Counted from the first letter of the stretch, positions 41,064 to 50,703 are shown. The stretch is DNA of 64,000 nucleotides from Rouxiella sp. WC2420 (GCF_041200025.1 NZ_CP165628.1:2728001-2792000), one strand, 5' to 3'. Numbers and translations are program-made. Notes: generated from the sequence alone by a model not told the origin.

Positions 41064-42188
41064 TTATTTCACAGCGGGAAGCTGTGTCCAATAGGTGCCG
41101 GTAAGCGGTATCGGTAAAAATTGCTGATACATCTGTTGCAGCGTTTGCTGTGGGTCCAGCGAGGCAAACAGTTGTGGATAAAACGCCTTGGCAAACATTT
41201 CTACGTCGAGCAAATGATACGGACTTAGATAAAAGTTATGCCACAGGCTGTAGGCTTTGCCGTCTTTCACCGCGCGCAGGCTCGATAAAATTGGCTGCTT
41301 CGACATCAGATTTCTAAAACTCTCCTCGGCCTGTTCACGACTGACCAAAGGACCTAGCTGTAAATCATCCGGTTTTTCAGCGCCCGACATGCCGGTCGTC
41401 ATATAGATATCCGGGTTGGCGACGATAACTGATTCTGGGTTCATCTCGCCGTAAACGCCTTTGAACATATTTTTGGCAATGTTCTGACCACCGGCAAACT
41501 CCAGTAAATCAGCCAGATTACCCTTGCCCACCGTGGTACAGCAGCTCTCTTTGCGGCCCAGATGCAGTTGCAGCATCACCTTGGGTTTGGGTCCTTTATA
41601 TGTCGCCAGCGTGCGGCCGATATATTGCATATGCTGCTGATAAAATTTAATAAATCGACCCGCTTTCTGCTGCGTATTTAGCACCTCGCCCAGCAGCCTG
41701 AGACTGGGTACGGTGTTATGCAGCGGGTCAACACGGAAATCGACATAAATAAAAGGGACTCCAGCCTTGGTGAGCTGCGCTTCAACCGTTGCTTCGCTGG
41801 AAGGGCGTTTTGCATAGCGCGGCAAAATGACTAAATCAGGTTTGAGCGCCAGGATTTTCTCGACGCTCATCTGGTCGTAACTCACCGTGCCGAGCTGAGG
41901 AATGGTGGCAATATGAGGGAAAGCCTTAACGTAGAGCTGCCAGCTTTGTGGATCGTAATGCAACATATCGCCCGGCCAACCGACAACGTGCGCCGAGGGA
42001 TCACCGTTTTCAATCAGTGCCAAACTGTACAACATGCGGCTTTCACCGAGAATAATACGCTGCGGGTTGTCTGGCACCTCAACTTTACGCTGATAGATAT
42101 CTACCACCGTTTTGGCCTCTACGCCAGACGACAGCGCCCCGCCGCCTATTGCAATAGTGATGGCTATTGCCCAACTTGAAAAACGCAT
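41064..42188 (-). CDS. siderophore/iron ABC transporter periplasmic binding protein
   Basis: This 374-aa protein has a signal peptide ending GVEA-KTVV and a PeriBP_2 (FepB/BtuF) domain: NPQRIILGESRMLYSLALIE, VEKILALKPDLVILP and NPESVIVANPDIYMTTG. It is larger than FhuD and lies in the group of siderophore-binding proteins found next to TonB receptors. It converges on the receptor gene and has its own Fur box upstream. No permease or ATPase gene is adjacent. Confidence 0.87.
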   Translation of the reverse strand: MRFSSWAIAITIAIGGGALSSGVEAKTVVDIYQRKVEVPDNPQRIILGESRMLYSLALIENGDPSAHVVGWPGDMLHYDPQSWQLYVKAFPHIATIPQLGTVSYDQMSVEKILALKPDLVILPRYAKRPSSEATVEAQLTKAGVPFIYVDFRVDPLHNTVPSLRLLGEVLNTQQKAGRFIKFYQQHMQYIGRTLATYKGPKPKVMLQLHLGRKESCCTTVGKGNLADLLEFAGGQNIAKNMFKGVYGEMNPESVIVANPDIYMTTGMSGAEKPDDLQLGPLVSREQAEESFRNLMSKQPILSSLRAVKDGKAYSLWHNFYLSPYHLLDVEMFAKAFYPQLFASLDPQQTLQQMYQQFLPIPLTGTYWTQLPAVK

Positions 42189-42221
42189 AAGGCCTCAAAA
42201 TTCATCTTCAAAGCCCTGGAT

Positions 42222-42240
42222 GATAATGATTATTATTATT
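42222..42240. promoter_or_regulatory. Fur box of the siderophore-binding protein gene
   Basis: GATAATGATTATTATTATT matches the 19-base Fur consensus at 16 positions. It lies 34 bp upstream of the minus-strand gene at 42188 and overlaps the last bases of the acetyltransferase gene. Confidence 0.8.
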
Positions 42241-42796
42241 TTTCGCAATCAGCAGGTGGCGTGGTATCACCTTCACCCAAAGTGCGCTGCATCATGATGG
42301 TGTTCACCCAGCGGCCGTGCTTGAATCCGACTCCGGTTAGCTGGCCGATCGTGTGAAAGCCCAACGACTGATGCAGCCTCAGTGAAGCAATGTTTTCGCT
42401 GTTTCCAATCACTGCCATCATCTGCCGCCAGCCGCCACGTTCGGCGCGTTCGATAGCCTTGGCCATTAGCCTCTTGCCCAGCCCTTTACCCTGCTGACCC
42501 ACGGCAATATACACCGAACCTTCAACGGTAAAACGGTAAGCGTAACGCGGTCTATAGGGCGAAAGATAACAATACCCCAGCACTTTGCCCTGCTGGCGCG
42601 CAACCAGATACGGCAGACCTTTTTCCAACACCGTTTTGCGACGCTGCTGCATTTCTTCCACCGAGGGCGCTTCAGTTTCAAAGCTGGATAACCCGTGGAT
42701 AACGTGATGGGCATAAATCGCCTGAACCTCGGCCATATCGGACTCGCTGGCGTCTGCCAGTTCAATCTCCTGTTCGTCGTAACGCGCTGCAAACAT
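42236..42796 (-). CDS. GNAT N-acetyltransferase, phosphinothricin/methionine-sulfoximine type
   Basis: This is a 186-aa cytoplasmic GNAT. The acetyl-CoA motif is YIAVGQQGKGLGKRLMAKAIE (QxxGxG), and the N-terminal IYAHHVIHGLSSFETEAPS and C-terminal GFKHGRWVNTIMMQRTL are PAT-family hallmarks (relatives MnaT, PitA, Bar). It transfers acetyl from acetyl-CoA to the amino group of methionine sulfoximine, phosphinothricin or a related natural compound. It is divergent from the LysR gene at 42898. Confidence 0.88.
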   Translation of the reverse strand: MFAARYDEQEIELADASESDMAEVQAIYAHHVIHGLSSFETEAPSVEEMQQRRKTVLEKGLPYLVARQQGKVLGYCYLSPYRPRYAYRFTVEGSVYIAVGQQGKGLGKRLMAKAIERAERGGWRQMMAVIGNSENIASLRLHQSLGFHTIGQLTGVGFKHGRWVNTIMMQRTLGEGDTTPPADCEK

Positions 42797-42897
42797 AGCT
42801 ATTTTTCACTCGCTGATTGATTTGAATTAAGAGTAAAGTAAACAGATAACTTAATGTAGCTTTGCAAACTTATCATCATCATAAGAAAAACTTTGCC

Positions 42898-43833
42898 ATG
42901 AAACGAATCATCCCGCAAAAACTGAATCTTGAGCAGTTGGCGACTTTCGAACTGGTGGTACTGCACGGCAGCTTTTCTGCCGCGGCCGAGCAGCTGGGTC
43001 TGACTCAACCGGCTGTCAGCCTGCAAATTCGTCAGCTGGAAAAATTCTTCAACCTCAAGTTGCTGGAACGCATTGCCAAAAAGATGAAACCCACCTCGGC
43101 TGGATTCACCCTGCTGGAACACAATATATTGATAAATAACGCCATTGATGGGGCTTTACAGTCGATGGCAGTCCACGCTCACGAAATCAGTGGGCAAGTC
43201 ACTCTGGGCACTGGCGCCACCGCCTGCATCCATTTACTGCCGCCGCTGCTTGGTCACTTAAAGCAGCAATGGCCAGAGTTAGACGTCAACGTCAAAATAG
43301 GTAATACCGATGAAATGCTGAAAGCGGTCACGGAAAACCGTCTTGATTTGGCACTGGTAACCTTGCCGGCAGCGGGCAACAACCTGTCGATTACGCCAGT
43401 GTATGAAGAAAGTTTCGTTGTTATTCAACAGGCACAGCCTCGGCTTTTACTTGATGAAATAACGCCTGAACGGCTGGTCAATCTGCCATTAATATTGTTT
43501 GAAAACGGCAGCAGTACGCGGCAGTTGATCGATGACTGGTTTCAGCAGCAGGGTTTGAGGCCGCACCCTATCATGGAACTTGGCAGCGTCGAGGCGATTA
43601 AGCAGATGGTGATGGCCGGTTTAGGCGTGAGCATTGTGCCGCAGTTGGCGATGAGTCAGCCTCAAAATTCCAGCCGCCTCTGCTCGCACCCGCTGAATCC
43701 GCCTTTAAATCGTCAGCTTGCCGTAGTGCTGCGACAGGATAAACCGCTGAATAAAGCACTTAAGAAAGTGGTGGACGGGCTTTTGGCTCTGGGCGCTCCT
43801 AGCATGTTGCCAGCTATAAGTAAAACTGATTAG
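42898..43833 (+). CDS. LysR-type regulator, divergent from the acetyltransferase
   Basis: This 311-aa LysR protein has its N-terminal helix-turn-helix in ELVVLHGSFSAAAEQLGLTQPAVSLQIRQLEK and an effector-binding domain from about 95. The ATG at 42898 gives a normal LysR N-terminus; a TTG at 42862 would add twelve residues. It lies between a divergent GNAT gene and an MFS exporter 119 bp downstream; either could be its target. Confidence 0.87.
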   Translation: MKRIIPQKLNLEQLATFELVVLHGSFSAAAEQLGLTQPAVSLQIRQLEKFFNLKLLERIAKKMKPTSAGFTLLEHNILINNAIDGALQSMAVHAHEISGQVTLGTGATACIHLLPPLLGHLKQQWPELDVNVKIGNTDEMLKAVTENRLDLALVTLPAAGNNLSITPVYEESFVVIQQAQPRLLLDEITPERLVNLPLILFENGSSTRQLIDDWFQQQGLRPHPIMELGSVEAIKQMVMAGLGVSIVPQLAMSQPQNSSRLCSHPLNPPLNRQLAVVLRQDKPLNKALKKVVDGLLALGAPSMLPAISKTD

Positions 43834-43952
43834 GTGATGTGAAACTCCTCTTTGCTTCCAGGCGATTAACGGCCCATTATCTTGACAGGCTAAGGCCAGG
43901 GAAGACCGGGTTGAGGCTGTACTTATTTATATTCTGCCGCAGAGCACGTTTT

Positions 43953-45518
43953 ATGACCGATTCAGTTGTTGCCTCAACCTTAACTTTTCGCCGTTCTTTA
44001 TTAGCCGTGCTTGGACTGGCGCTGGTATTGATGCTTTCTGCTTTAGATCAAACGGTAATTGGCAACGCCATGCCGTACATTGTCGCCGATTTAGGTAATT
44101 TCAACCTCTATTCCTGGGTAGCCACCAGCTATTTGCTGACCTCGATTATCACCGTGCCGATTTTTGGTCGCCTGGGTGACTACTATGGCCGTAAATATTT
44201 TGTGATTGCCGCGACCGTGCTGTTCACCCTCTCCTCCGCGCTGTGCTCGTTTGCCGGCAGCATGCAGATGCTGATCCTCTGGCGTGCGGTGCAAGGTATT
44301 GGCGGCGGGATGCTGGTTGGCACCGCGTTTGCCTGTATTCCTGAACTGTTTCCCGATACTCGACAGCGCCTGCGTTGGCAAATATTGTTCAGTACTGCCT
44401 TTAGCATCGTTAATGCCTTGGGGCCGACGCTTGGCGGGATCCTGACCGAACAGTACGGCTGGCGCTCCGTGTTTTACCTTAATTTGCCGCTGGGGCTGGT
44501 GGCGCTGGTGGTGTCGTGGATTTATCTGCCCTATATCAGGCCGTCGAAGAAGGCTGCGATCCGCCTCGATTGGCTGGGAGCGCTGCTTATTATGTGCGTG
44601 CTGGGCAGCATGCAGCTTTTGGCAGAATTCCTGCCCAGCAACGGTTCGGCCTTTACCCTGATAGCCCTGATGCTGGCCTGCGGGATAAGCGGCGCGGTGC
44701 TGGTATTCCAGCAGCGGCGTGCGCATTCGCCTATCCTGCCGCCGCCGTTGTTTGCCATCGGACCGATCAGACAGTTGTTTATGATTTCGATTCTGATTGG
44801 CGCGGTGCTGTTTACTCTGCTGTATTTTATGCCGCTTTTATTTCAGGGGGGCTATGGTTATTCGCCGAAACAGGCGGCATGGCTGATAACGCCGATGGGG
44901 GTCAGCATTACCGTCAGCGCCATTATTAATGGCCGTATCGTCACGCGCATGCGTAACCCGATGCGCCTGCCACAGATGGGTCTGCTGGTGACCGCCACCG
45001 CCTGCGCAATACTCGCCCTGATTGGCGGCAACGGCCATTACGGCGTGCTGATGGGGTTGATGATGATGGCCGGGATCGGCATTGGATTCATTCTGCTTAA
45101 CGTGACCATTTTTATTCAGACCCTCGCCCCGCGCGAATATCTGGGCATCGCGACCGCGCTGACCCAGTCGCTGCGTCTGGTTGGCGGGCTGCTTGGCACC
45201 GCGCTAACCGGTGCTGCGGTCACCAAATGGTACGGCGTACACGTCGGCGGTAAACTGCTTGAAGCCGGTGACAGGCAAGTTCCCGAGGCGGTTAGCCAGT
45301 ACTTTGCCGATCCTCAGGTGCTGTTGCAGCCCGTCGCGCAGCAGTTTGCACAGTACTATCCGCTGGCGCGCAGTGCAATCGTCAACGCGATTGATATCGG
45401 CCTGGCGGTTTCTGCGCTGCTGGCTTTGCTGGCGTTTTGGCAATCGACAAGACTGCCGCTGATTCAATTTCCCGGTGTTAAACAGCAGCCAAAGGAAAAC
45501 CACGAAATTCTTGAGTAA
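43953..45518 (+). CDS. MFS multidrug exporter, DHA2 family (14 membrane segments)
   Basis: This 521-aa inner-membrane protein is of the EmrB/SmvA type, with about 14 hydrophobic segments, the DHA2 motif LDQTVIGNAMPYIV, the loop-2/3 motif A GRLGDYYGRKYF and RAVQGIGGGMLVG in helix 4. It exports drugs or toxic compounds in exchange for protons. The ATG at 43953 is the sensible start; the upstream frame is open but not protein-like. The ribosome site is weak. The adjacent LysR gene is a plausible regulator. Confidence 0.88.
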   Translation: MTDSVVASTLTFRRSLLAVLGLALVLMLSALDQTVIGNAMPYIVADLGNFNLYSWVATSYLLTSIITVPIFGRLGDYYGRKYFVIAATVLFTLSSALCSFAGSMQMLILWRAVQGIGGGMLVGTAFACIPELFPDTRQRLRWQILFSTAFSIVNALGPTLGGILTEQYGWRSVFYLNLPLGLVALVVSWIYLPYIRPSKKAAIRLDWLGALLIMCVLGSMQLLAEFLPSNGSAFTLIALMLACGISGAVLVFQQRRAHSPILPPPLFAIGPIRQLFMISILIGAVLFTLLYFMPLLFQGGYGYSPKQAAWLITPMGVSITVSAIINGRIVTRMRNPMRLPQMGLLVTATACAILALIGGNGHYGVLMGLMMMAGIGIGFILLNVTIFIQTLAPREYLGIATALTQSLRLVGGLLGTALTGAAVTKWYGVHVGGKLLEAGDRQVPEAVSQYFADPQVLLQPVAQQFAQYYPLARSAIVNAIDIGLAVSALLALLAFWQSTRLPLIQFPGVKQQPKENHEILE

Positions 45519-45595
45519 AATAAGCGTAATGTCTGAGTTTTTTAACGTTTAACGGCTACACTGGTTGTCACTTTCCTCAGAGGGACGCAAAAGTA

Positions 45596-45868
45596 ATGAA
45601 AAGAATGACACAGCAAGACATGACGGAAAGCGAGCAACGTGAGTTGAAGACTCAGCTAGACAGGGCGAGAAAGGCCCAGGGACGAGAGCTGACAAACTCC
45701 GAGAACAACCGTATTAAAGACGATTATATTGATGCATTGATGGCTGAAAAAGAGAAAGTCGCCAGCAAGGCGCGCGCAGAAAAACGCCGTGCCAAAGCCA
45801 ATGCCACGCCAAGCACTTCGGCAACTTATGATTGGACCGCAAGAACCCATCCGCGCGGCCGTCGCTAG
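45596..45868 (+). CDS. yjbD: DUF3811 family protein YjbD
   Basis: This is a 90-aa basic, lysine- and arginine-rich cytoplasmic protein. It matches E. coli YjbD by eye in QQDMTESEQRELKTQLDRARKAQGRELTNSE, DYIDALMAEKE and the final THPRGRR. Function unknown; conserved in enterobacteria. Low predicted secondary structure at the C-terminus. A strong terminator follows. Confidence 0.88.
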   Translation: MKRMTQQDMTESEQRELKTQLDRARKAQGRELTNSENNRIKDDYIDALMAEKEKVASKARAEKRRAKANATPSTSATYDWTARTHPRGRR

Positions 45869-45891
45869 AAAATATTAAGCACTGACGTTAT

Positions 45892-45915
45892 GGGCAGCCT
45901 AGGCTGCCCATTTTT
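45892..45915 (+). terminator. rho-independent terminator of yjbD
   Basis: GGGCAGCC-TA-GGCTGCCC is a perfect stem followed by ATTTTTA, 24 bases after the stop codon. A strong intrinsic terminator. Confidence 0.88.
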
Positions 45916-46025
45916 ATGGCCTGAATTGGCAACCCATTGCAGCCCTTTCATCAATAAGCGCTTATGCCTGAGAAATCGTTTTAGGACCTAAGTTCAGCAG
46001 CAGAAAAGTTTATGCCATCAAAAAA

Positions 46026-46988
46026 CTAAATCTGGTAATCAATGACCGCATCGGTACCCGTTTGTGGCTGCTTGAAAACCTTTTCCTTGATCTCATTAAT
46101 CGACAGACTTTGATTGCACAGTTCGATAAAGCGCCAAACATAGTTACGTTGTAACTGAGCGCGCTTGAGGCCTAACCATACGGTGTTGGACTCAAAAAGG
46201 TGTTCTGCGTTAATCAGTTGCAGCCCACGATCGCGTTCTGGGTCAAAGGCTTTATCGGCCAGTATCCCAACGCCCAATCCTAACTCGACGTAAGTTTTAA
46301 TCACGTCAGAATCCTGGGCACTGAGTACGATATCCGGATTTAAACCTTGCTGCTCGAAAGCGCTGTCAACTCTTGAACGCCCGGTTATCCCCTGACGATA
46401 AGTCACCAAAGAATACTGATTGAGATGTTCCAGTGTCAGCGGTTGCTGTTCCAGCAATGGGTGGCCGTCCGGGACCAGAATCGCATGATGCCAGCGATAG
46501 TAAGGGAACGAGGCTACCGAAGGGTCGCTTATCAGCTTCTCGCTGGCAATCGCCACGTCCGCCTGCCCGCTCAGCAACATCGCCAACACTTCCTGCGGCG
46601 ATCCTTGATGCAGCTCCAGCCGCACCGCAGGATAGACCGCGCGAAACGCCTTGATCACCCGAGGAAGACTGTAACGCGCCTGCGTGTGAGTCGTGGCAAT
46701 GGTCAATACTCCGGCGTCTTCCTTGGAGAAGATGTCAGCCAGACGACGGATGTTTTGTGCCTCGTTGAGAATACGTTCAGCGACAGCCAGCAGCTCTTTG
46801 CCAGGCTCAGTCAGCCCCAGCAAACGTTTGCCGCGACGAATAAATATCTCAACCCCAAGCTCGTCTTCAAGCTCACGAATGTGTCGACTTACCCCTGACT
46901 GTGAAGTGAAAAGCATGTTCGACACTTCGGTCAGGTTGTAATTGCATCGCGCTGATTCCCGAATAATTTTTAGCTGTTGGAAATTCAC
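46026..46988 (-). CDS. cbl: LysR-type sulfur/nitrogen regulator Cbl
   Basis: This 320-aa LysR protein closely follows E. coli Cbl (316 aa). The N-terminus is NFQQLKIIRESARCNYNLTEVSNMLFTSQSGVSRHIRELEDELG, TTHTQARYSLPRVIKAF and VTYRQGITGRSRVDSAF are shared with Cbl, and the end is IDYQI. Cbl activates genes for using organosulfur compounds, such as ssu and tau, when sulfate is low. It starts with GTG preceded by AGGGG. In E. coli it sits next to nac, but here nac is 37 kb away. Confidence 0.88.
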   Translation of the reverse strand: MNFQQLKIIRESARCNYNLTEVSNMLFTSQSGVSRHIRELEDELGVEIFIRRGKRLLGLTEPGKELLAVAERILNEAQNIRRLADIFSKEDAGVLTIATTHTQARYSLPRVIKAFRAVYPAVRLELHQGSPQEVLAMLLSGQADVAIASEKLISDPSVASFPYYRWHHAILVPDGHPLLEQQPLTLEHLNQYSLVTYRQGITGRSRVDSAFEQQGLNPDIVLSAQDSDVIKTYVELGLGVGILADKAFDPERDRGLQLINAEHLFESNTVWLGLKRAQLQRNYVWRFIELCNQSLSINEIKEKVFKQPQTGTDAVIDYQI

Positions 46989-47175
46989 CGTGCACCCCTG
47001 TTAGTTTTACTTGTGAGCTATTGTTACGTTCAAGTCAGCAGGAGGACAAATACGAAAAAATCGTTACTTATGCTTTTTCCTAATAAGGGGTGATGCTTTA
47101 TATCCGTTTGATGCAGTATTTCAATGTTTATTGGCCGACTTTACTGAATGTAATCAGCTCGGATAAACACCTTTA

Positions 47176-48123
47176 TTATGCCGGAACAGGCGTTAATACC
47201 GGCTTGCCGGAGAAATGGGCGTTGAGGTTGCCGAGCACCAGTTGCATCATATTATTCATGGCCTGTGGCGAGCGACCAGCAACGTGCGGAGTCATGACCA
47301 AATTACCGGTAATGCCAATCAGCGCTTCGGGGACGTCAGGCTCGCCGTCGAGCACGTCAAGCGCTGCGCCAGCAATGCTATGATTGTTGAGACTTTCAAT
47401 TAACGCGGTGGTATCAACCACGGTTCCGCGAGCGATATTAATCAGAAAACCGCTTGGGCCTAATTCACGTAATACGTCGGCGTCTATCAATTGGCGTGTG
47501 TCTTTACCGCCCGGTGTGGCAACCACCAAATAATCAGCCCAGCGCGCCAAGGCTTCACGGCTATCAAAATATTGGTATGGGCTATCTATAATCGGTCGGC
47601 GATTGAAATATCCCACCGGCATGTCAAAACCTCCGGCGCAGCGTTTGGCTATCTGCATACCAATATTCCCAAGGCCGATAATACCGAGTTTCTTACCAAA
47701 CATGCCCGGCGTTACCACGCGGGAGCGTGCCCACTGGCCGGTACGAACTCGGTGGTCAAAATCGGGGATATTACGCGTTATGGCCAGCATCAGGGCCAAA
47801 GTATGGTCTGCAACGGCAGAATTATTGGTTCCTGGCCCGTGGGTAACCTGAATATTTCGCGCTTTGGCTGCCTGAGTATCGATTAATTCAAAGCCAACTC
47901 CCTGCGCACAAATTATCTCCAGCTTCGGCATCGATGCCATCTGCTGCGCTGAAAGGCCGATAGACCCCACGGTTAAGACCGCGCGAATTTCTACGGCCAG
48001 TTTTGGGTCAAGGTTGTCACGCTCCTGCGGCGTTCGAGCATAATGGACTTCATAACCCGCCGCGGCATAATGCGCCGGGAAGCCAGGGTCCATTTCAAAA
48101 TGGCATAACAGTGGAATATTCAT
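47176..48123 (-). CDS. D-isomer-specific 2-hydroxyacid dehydrogenase (GhrB-like)
   Basis: This is a 315-aa NAD(P)-dependent dehydrogenase. The nucleotide site is LGIIGLGNIGMQIAKR, the catalytic arginine is in NIARGTVVD, the glutamate in LDVLDGEPDVPEAL, and the histidine in MTPHVAG. GhrB-like enzymes reduce glyoxylate or hydroxypyruvate. The protein stands alone, with GGGGGA before the ATG. The exact keto acid is not predictable. Confidence 0.88.
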   Translation of the reverse strand: MNIPLLCHFEMDPGFPAHYAAAGYEVHYARTPQERDNLDPKLAVEIRAVLTVGSIGLSAQQMASMPKLEIICAQGVGFELIDTQAAKARNIQVTHGPGTNNSAVADHTLALMLAITRNIPDFDHRVRTGQWARSRVVTPGMFGKKLGIIGLGNIGMQIAKRCAGGFDMPVGYFNRRPIIDSPYQYFDSREALARWADYLVVATPGGKDTRQLIDADVLRELGPSGFLINIARGTVVDTTALIESLNNHSIAGAALDVLDGEPDVPEALIGITGNLVMTPHVAGRSPQAMNNMMQLVLGNLNAHFSGKPVLTPVPA

Positions 48124-48366
48124 CGCTAATCCCCCAAAAAAATCATCGTCAGGCGTAAAAAATGGCCTTGCATGACGTCATATGGCGCTTTAAACGCGCT
48201 CGAAAAAAAATAACTAGCCTGCTATTTACTATCCGGTAACAACTTCAAGTTGTACAGTATTTCGGCCAAATCATCTGTTTCAAGGTGCGTTTTGTAAACT
48301 CGTCTACACTCCAGATATGCGCTTTGCACAACTTTGATTGTTTACTTTCCCGGAGATTGTCTAACG

Positions 48367-50640
48367 ATGGCCAAAGCCCCACCTAAAAAACCCGTTAAAC
48401 CTACGGCTTCACTCGACACCCAAATTAAACCTCAGGCCCAAGTAGATGTTGAAGTTAACGAGCAAGGAGTGCGTCTGATCCATCCCTACAGCGATGGAGA
48501 ACTGGTTAAAAACTTTGATAGCGGCCACAAGACTCGCGTTCGCGAAGGTTTGCCTGTGCCATTAGGCGCAACCTGGGATGGATTAGGCGTCAACTTTGCT
48601 ATTTTCTCGGCCAATGCCACCAAAGTTGAGCTTTGCCTGTTTAATGACGATGGCGAAGAATATGACCGCATCGATTTGCCAGAATACACCGATGAAGTCT
48701 GGCACGGCTACCTTCCCGATGCGCGCCCCGGCCTGCTTTATGGTTATCGCGTACACGGTCCCTATGCTCCGCATGACGGCCATCGTTTTAACCCGGCCAA
48801 ACTGCTGCTCGACCCTTACGCCAAGCAAATCGTCGGTGATTTGAAATGGGACGATGCACTTTTTGCCTACGATATGGAAAGCGATAAGAAAGACCTGCAC
48901 ATTGACGATCGCGACAGCGCACAGTTTCTGCCTAAGTGTCGAGTTATAGACCCTGCTTTTTCATGGTCCAGATCGCGTAAAAATCCCGTGCCGTGGGAAC
49001 ATACCATCATCTATGAAACTCACGTTCGCGGCTACACCATGCGCCACCCGGCGGTACCCGAACATCTGCGCGGCACCTTCTCTGGCATGAGCACTCCGCA
49101 AATTGTCGATTACATTAAATCGCTGGGCATCACCTCAATCGAGCTGATGCCTATCCACGCCTTTACCGATGACCGTCATTTGCAGGATAACGGCCTGCAC
49201 AACTATTGGGGCTATAACACACTGAGTTTCTTTGCGCCGCATCCTCAATATATGGCGACGCACACTATCAGTGAGTTCAAGCAGATGATCGCCGCGCTGC
49301 ATGCGGCCGAAATCGAAGTGATCTTGGATGTGGTGTATAACCATACCGCCGAAGGCAATGAACTTGGCCCGACGCTGTCGTTTAAAGGCATTGATAACGC
49401 GAGCTATTATCGCCTGATGCCGGAAAATAAACGCTACTACATCAACGATACCGGGACCGGTAATACCTTAAACCTCAGTCATCCGCGCGTGTTGCAGATG
49501 GTGACTGACTCGCTGCGCTATTGGGCGACCGAAATGCAGGTCGACGGTTTTCGCTTTGACCTGGCCACCATTCTTGGGCGCGAAAGTTACGGTTTTGATG
49601 AGGGCTGCGGCTTCCTCGATACCTGCCGTCAGGACCCGATTTTAAGTCAGTGCAAGCTGATTGCCGAACCTTGGGACTGCGGCCCCGGCGGCTATCAGGT
49701 TGGCGGTTTCCCTCCCGGCTGGGTGGAATGGAACGACCGTTTCCGCGATACCGTCCGTCAATTCTGGCGGGGTGACGAGGGCCAGCTGGCGCAGTTCACC
49801 ACGCGCCTGTCCGGCTCTGCCGACATCTTTAACCATCGTGGCCGCAAGCCTTACGCCTCGGTCAACTTTATCACCGCGCACGATGGCTTCACCCTTAACG
49901 ATCTGGTCTCTTATCAGGATAAACACAATGATGAGAATGGCGAAGGGGGTCAGGATGGCACCGATAACAATATTTCAGCCAACTATGGCTTAGAGGGCGA
50001 AACCGACGATCCGGCAATCAACGAGCTGCGCGTCAGGCAAATGCGCAACATGCTGGCCACGCTGTTCTTCTCGCAGGGCACGCCGATGCTGCTGGCGGGT
50101 GACGAGTTTGCCCGTTCGCAAAACGGCAACAACAACGGCTACTGCCAAGATACCCCTATCGCCTGGGTTAACTGGGAAATCGGCGACAAAGGCAAGGCGT
50201 TAATTCTGTTTACTTATCGACTGATAGCCCTGCGCAAGCGTTTTCCAATTCTGCACCGGGGTCGCTTCCTGACGGGTGAATTGCATGAAAAGCTTGATGT
50301 AAAAGATGTTAGCTGGTTTCAGCCTAACGGAGAGGAAATGACCGATGAGGCCTGGGGTGACGCGCACGCTAAATGTATCGGTATGCTGCTGGACGGTCGC
50401 GCACAGCCCACCGGCCTGATGCGTTACGGTTCGTTGAGCACCGTATTGCTGCTGTTTAATGCCGCCCATGAAGATGTGGTGTTTACACTGCCGTCGGTGG
50501 CACATGGTCAAAGCTGGCGCCACATTCTGGATACTTTCCAACCGGATGATATTTATGAGCACAGCTTCGACTTTGGCCGAGAGTATAAATGTACTTCGCG
50601 CACCGTGGTGCTGTTCGAGTTAATGAGCTTGCCGAAATAA
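48367..50640 (+). CDS. glgX: glycogen debranching enzyme (GlgX/TreX isoamylase family)
   Basis: This 757-aa GH13 enzyme has an N-terminal isoamylase CBM48 domain followed by the (beta/alpha)8 barrel. Catalytic motifs are DVVYNHT, DGFRFDLAT (nucleophile aspartate), LIAEPWD (acid glutamate) and FITAHDGF. It hydrolyses alpha-1,6 branches after phosphorylase trimming. It is about 100 residues longer than E. coli GlgX (657) because of an approximately 45-residue lysine/proline-rich N-terminus and a longer C-terminus. No other glg gene is adjacent, unlike the usual glgBXCAP operon. The ATG at 48367 is used. Confidence 0.87.
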   Translation: MAKAPPKKPVKPTASLDTQIKPQAQVDVEVNEQGVRLIHPYSDGELVKNFDSGHKTRVREGLPVPLGATWDGLGVNFAIFSANATKVELCLFNDDGEEYDRIDLPEYTDEVWHGYLPDARPGLLYGYRVHGPYAPHDGHRFNPAKLLLDPYAKQIVGDLKWDDALFAYDMESDKKDLHIDDRDSAQFLPKCRVIDPAFSWSRSRKNPVPWEHTIIYETHVRGYTMRHPAVPEHLRGTFSGMSTPQIVDYIKSLGITSIELMPIHAFTDDRHLQDNGLHNYWGYNTLSFFAPHPQYMATHTISEFKQMIAALHAAEIEVILDVVYNHTAEGNELGPTLSFKGIDNASYYRLMPENKRYYINDTGTGNTLNLSHPRVLQMVTDSLRYWATEMQVDGFRFDLATILGRESYGFDEGCGFLDTCRQDPILSQCKLIAEPWDCGPGGYQVGGFPPGWVEWNDRFRDTVRQFWRGDEGQLAQFTTRLSGSADIFNHRGRKPYASVNFITAHDGFTLNDLVSYQDKHNDENGEGGQDGTDNNISANYGLEGETDDPAINELRVRQMRNMLATLFFSQGTPMLLAGDEFARSQNGNNNGYCQDTPIAWVNWEIGDKGKALILFTYRLIALRKRFPILHRGRFLTGELHEKLDVKDVSWFQPNGEEMTDEAWGDAHAKCIGMLLDGRAQPTGLMRYGSLSTVLLLFNAAHEDVVFTLPSVAHGQSWRHILDTFQPDDIYEHSFDFGREYKCTSRTVVLFELMSLPK

Positions 50641-50645
50641 ACTCA

Positions 50646-50682
50646 GGCAGGCGGCGGCGATAATCTTTCGCCTACGCCTGCC
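50646..50682. terminator. hairpin between glgX and pbpG
   Basis: GGCAGGCG and CGCCTGCC form an 8-base outer stem, with an inner GGCG/CGCC stem, between two convergent genes. There is no clear T-run, so it may work as a bidirectional terminator with modest strength. Confidence 0.6.
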
Positions 50683-50703
50683 CTGTTGTCTGTGCAACGC
50701 AGC

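Noticed and set aside
44091-44726. 211-codon minus-strand frame within the MFS exporter
   Set aside because: Antisense to a membrane protein with clear DHA2 motifs; composition is highly polar, as expected from a mirror of hydrophobic codons.
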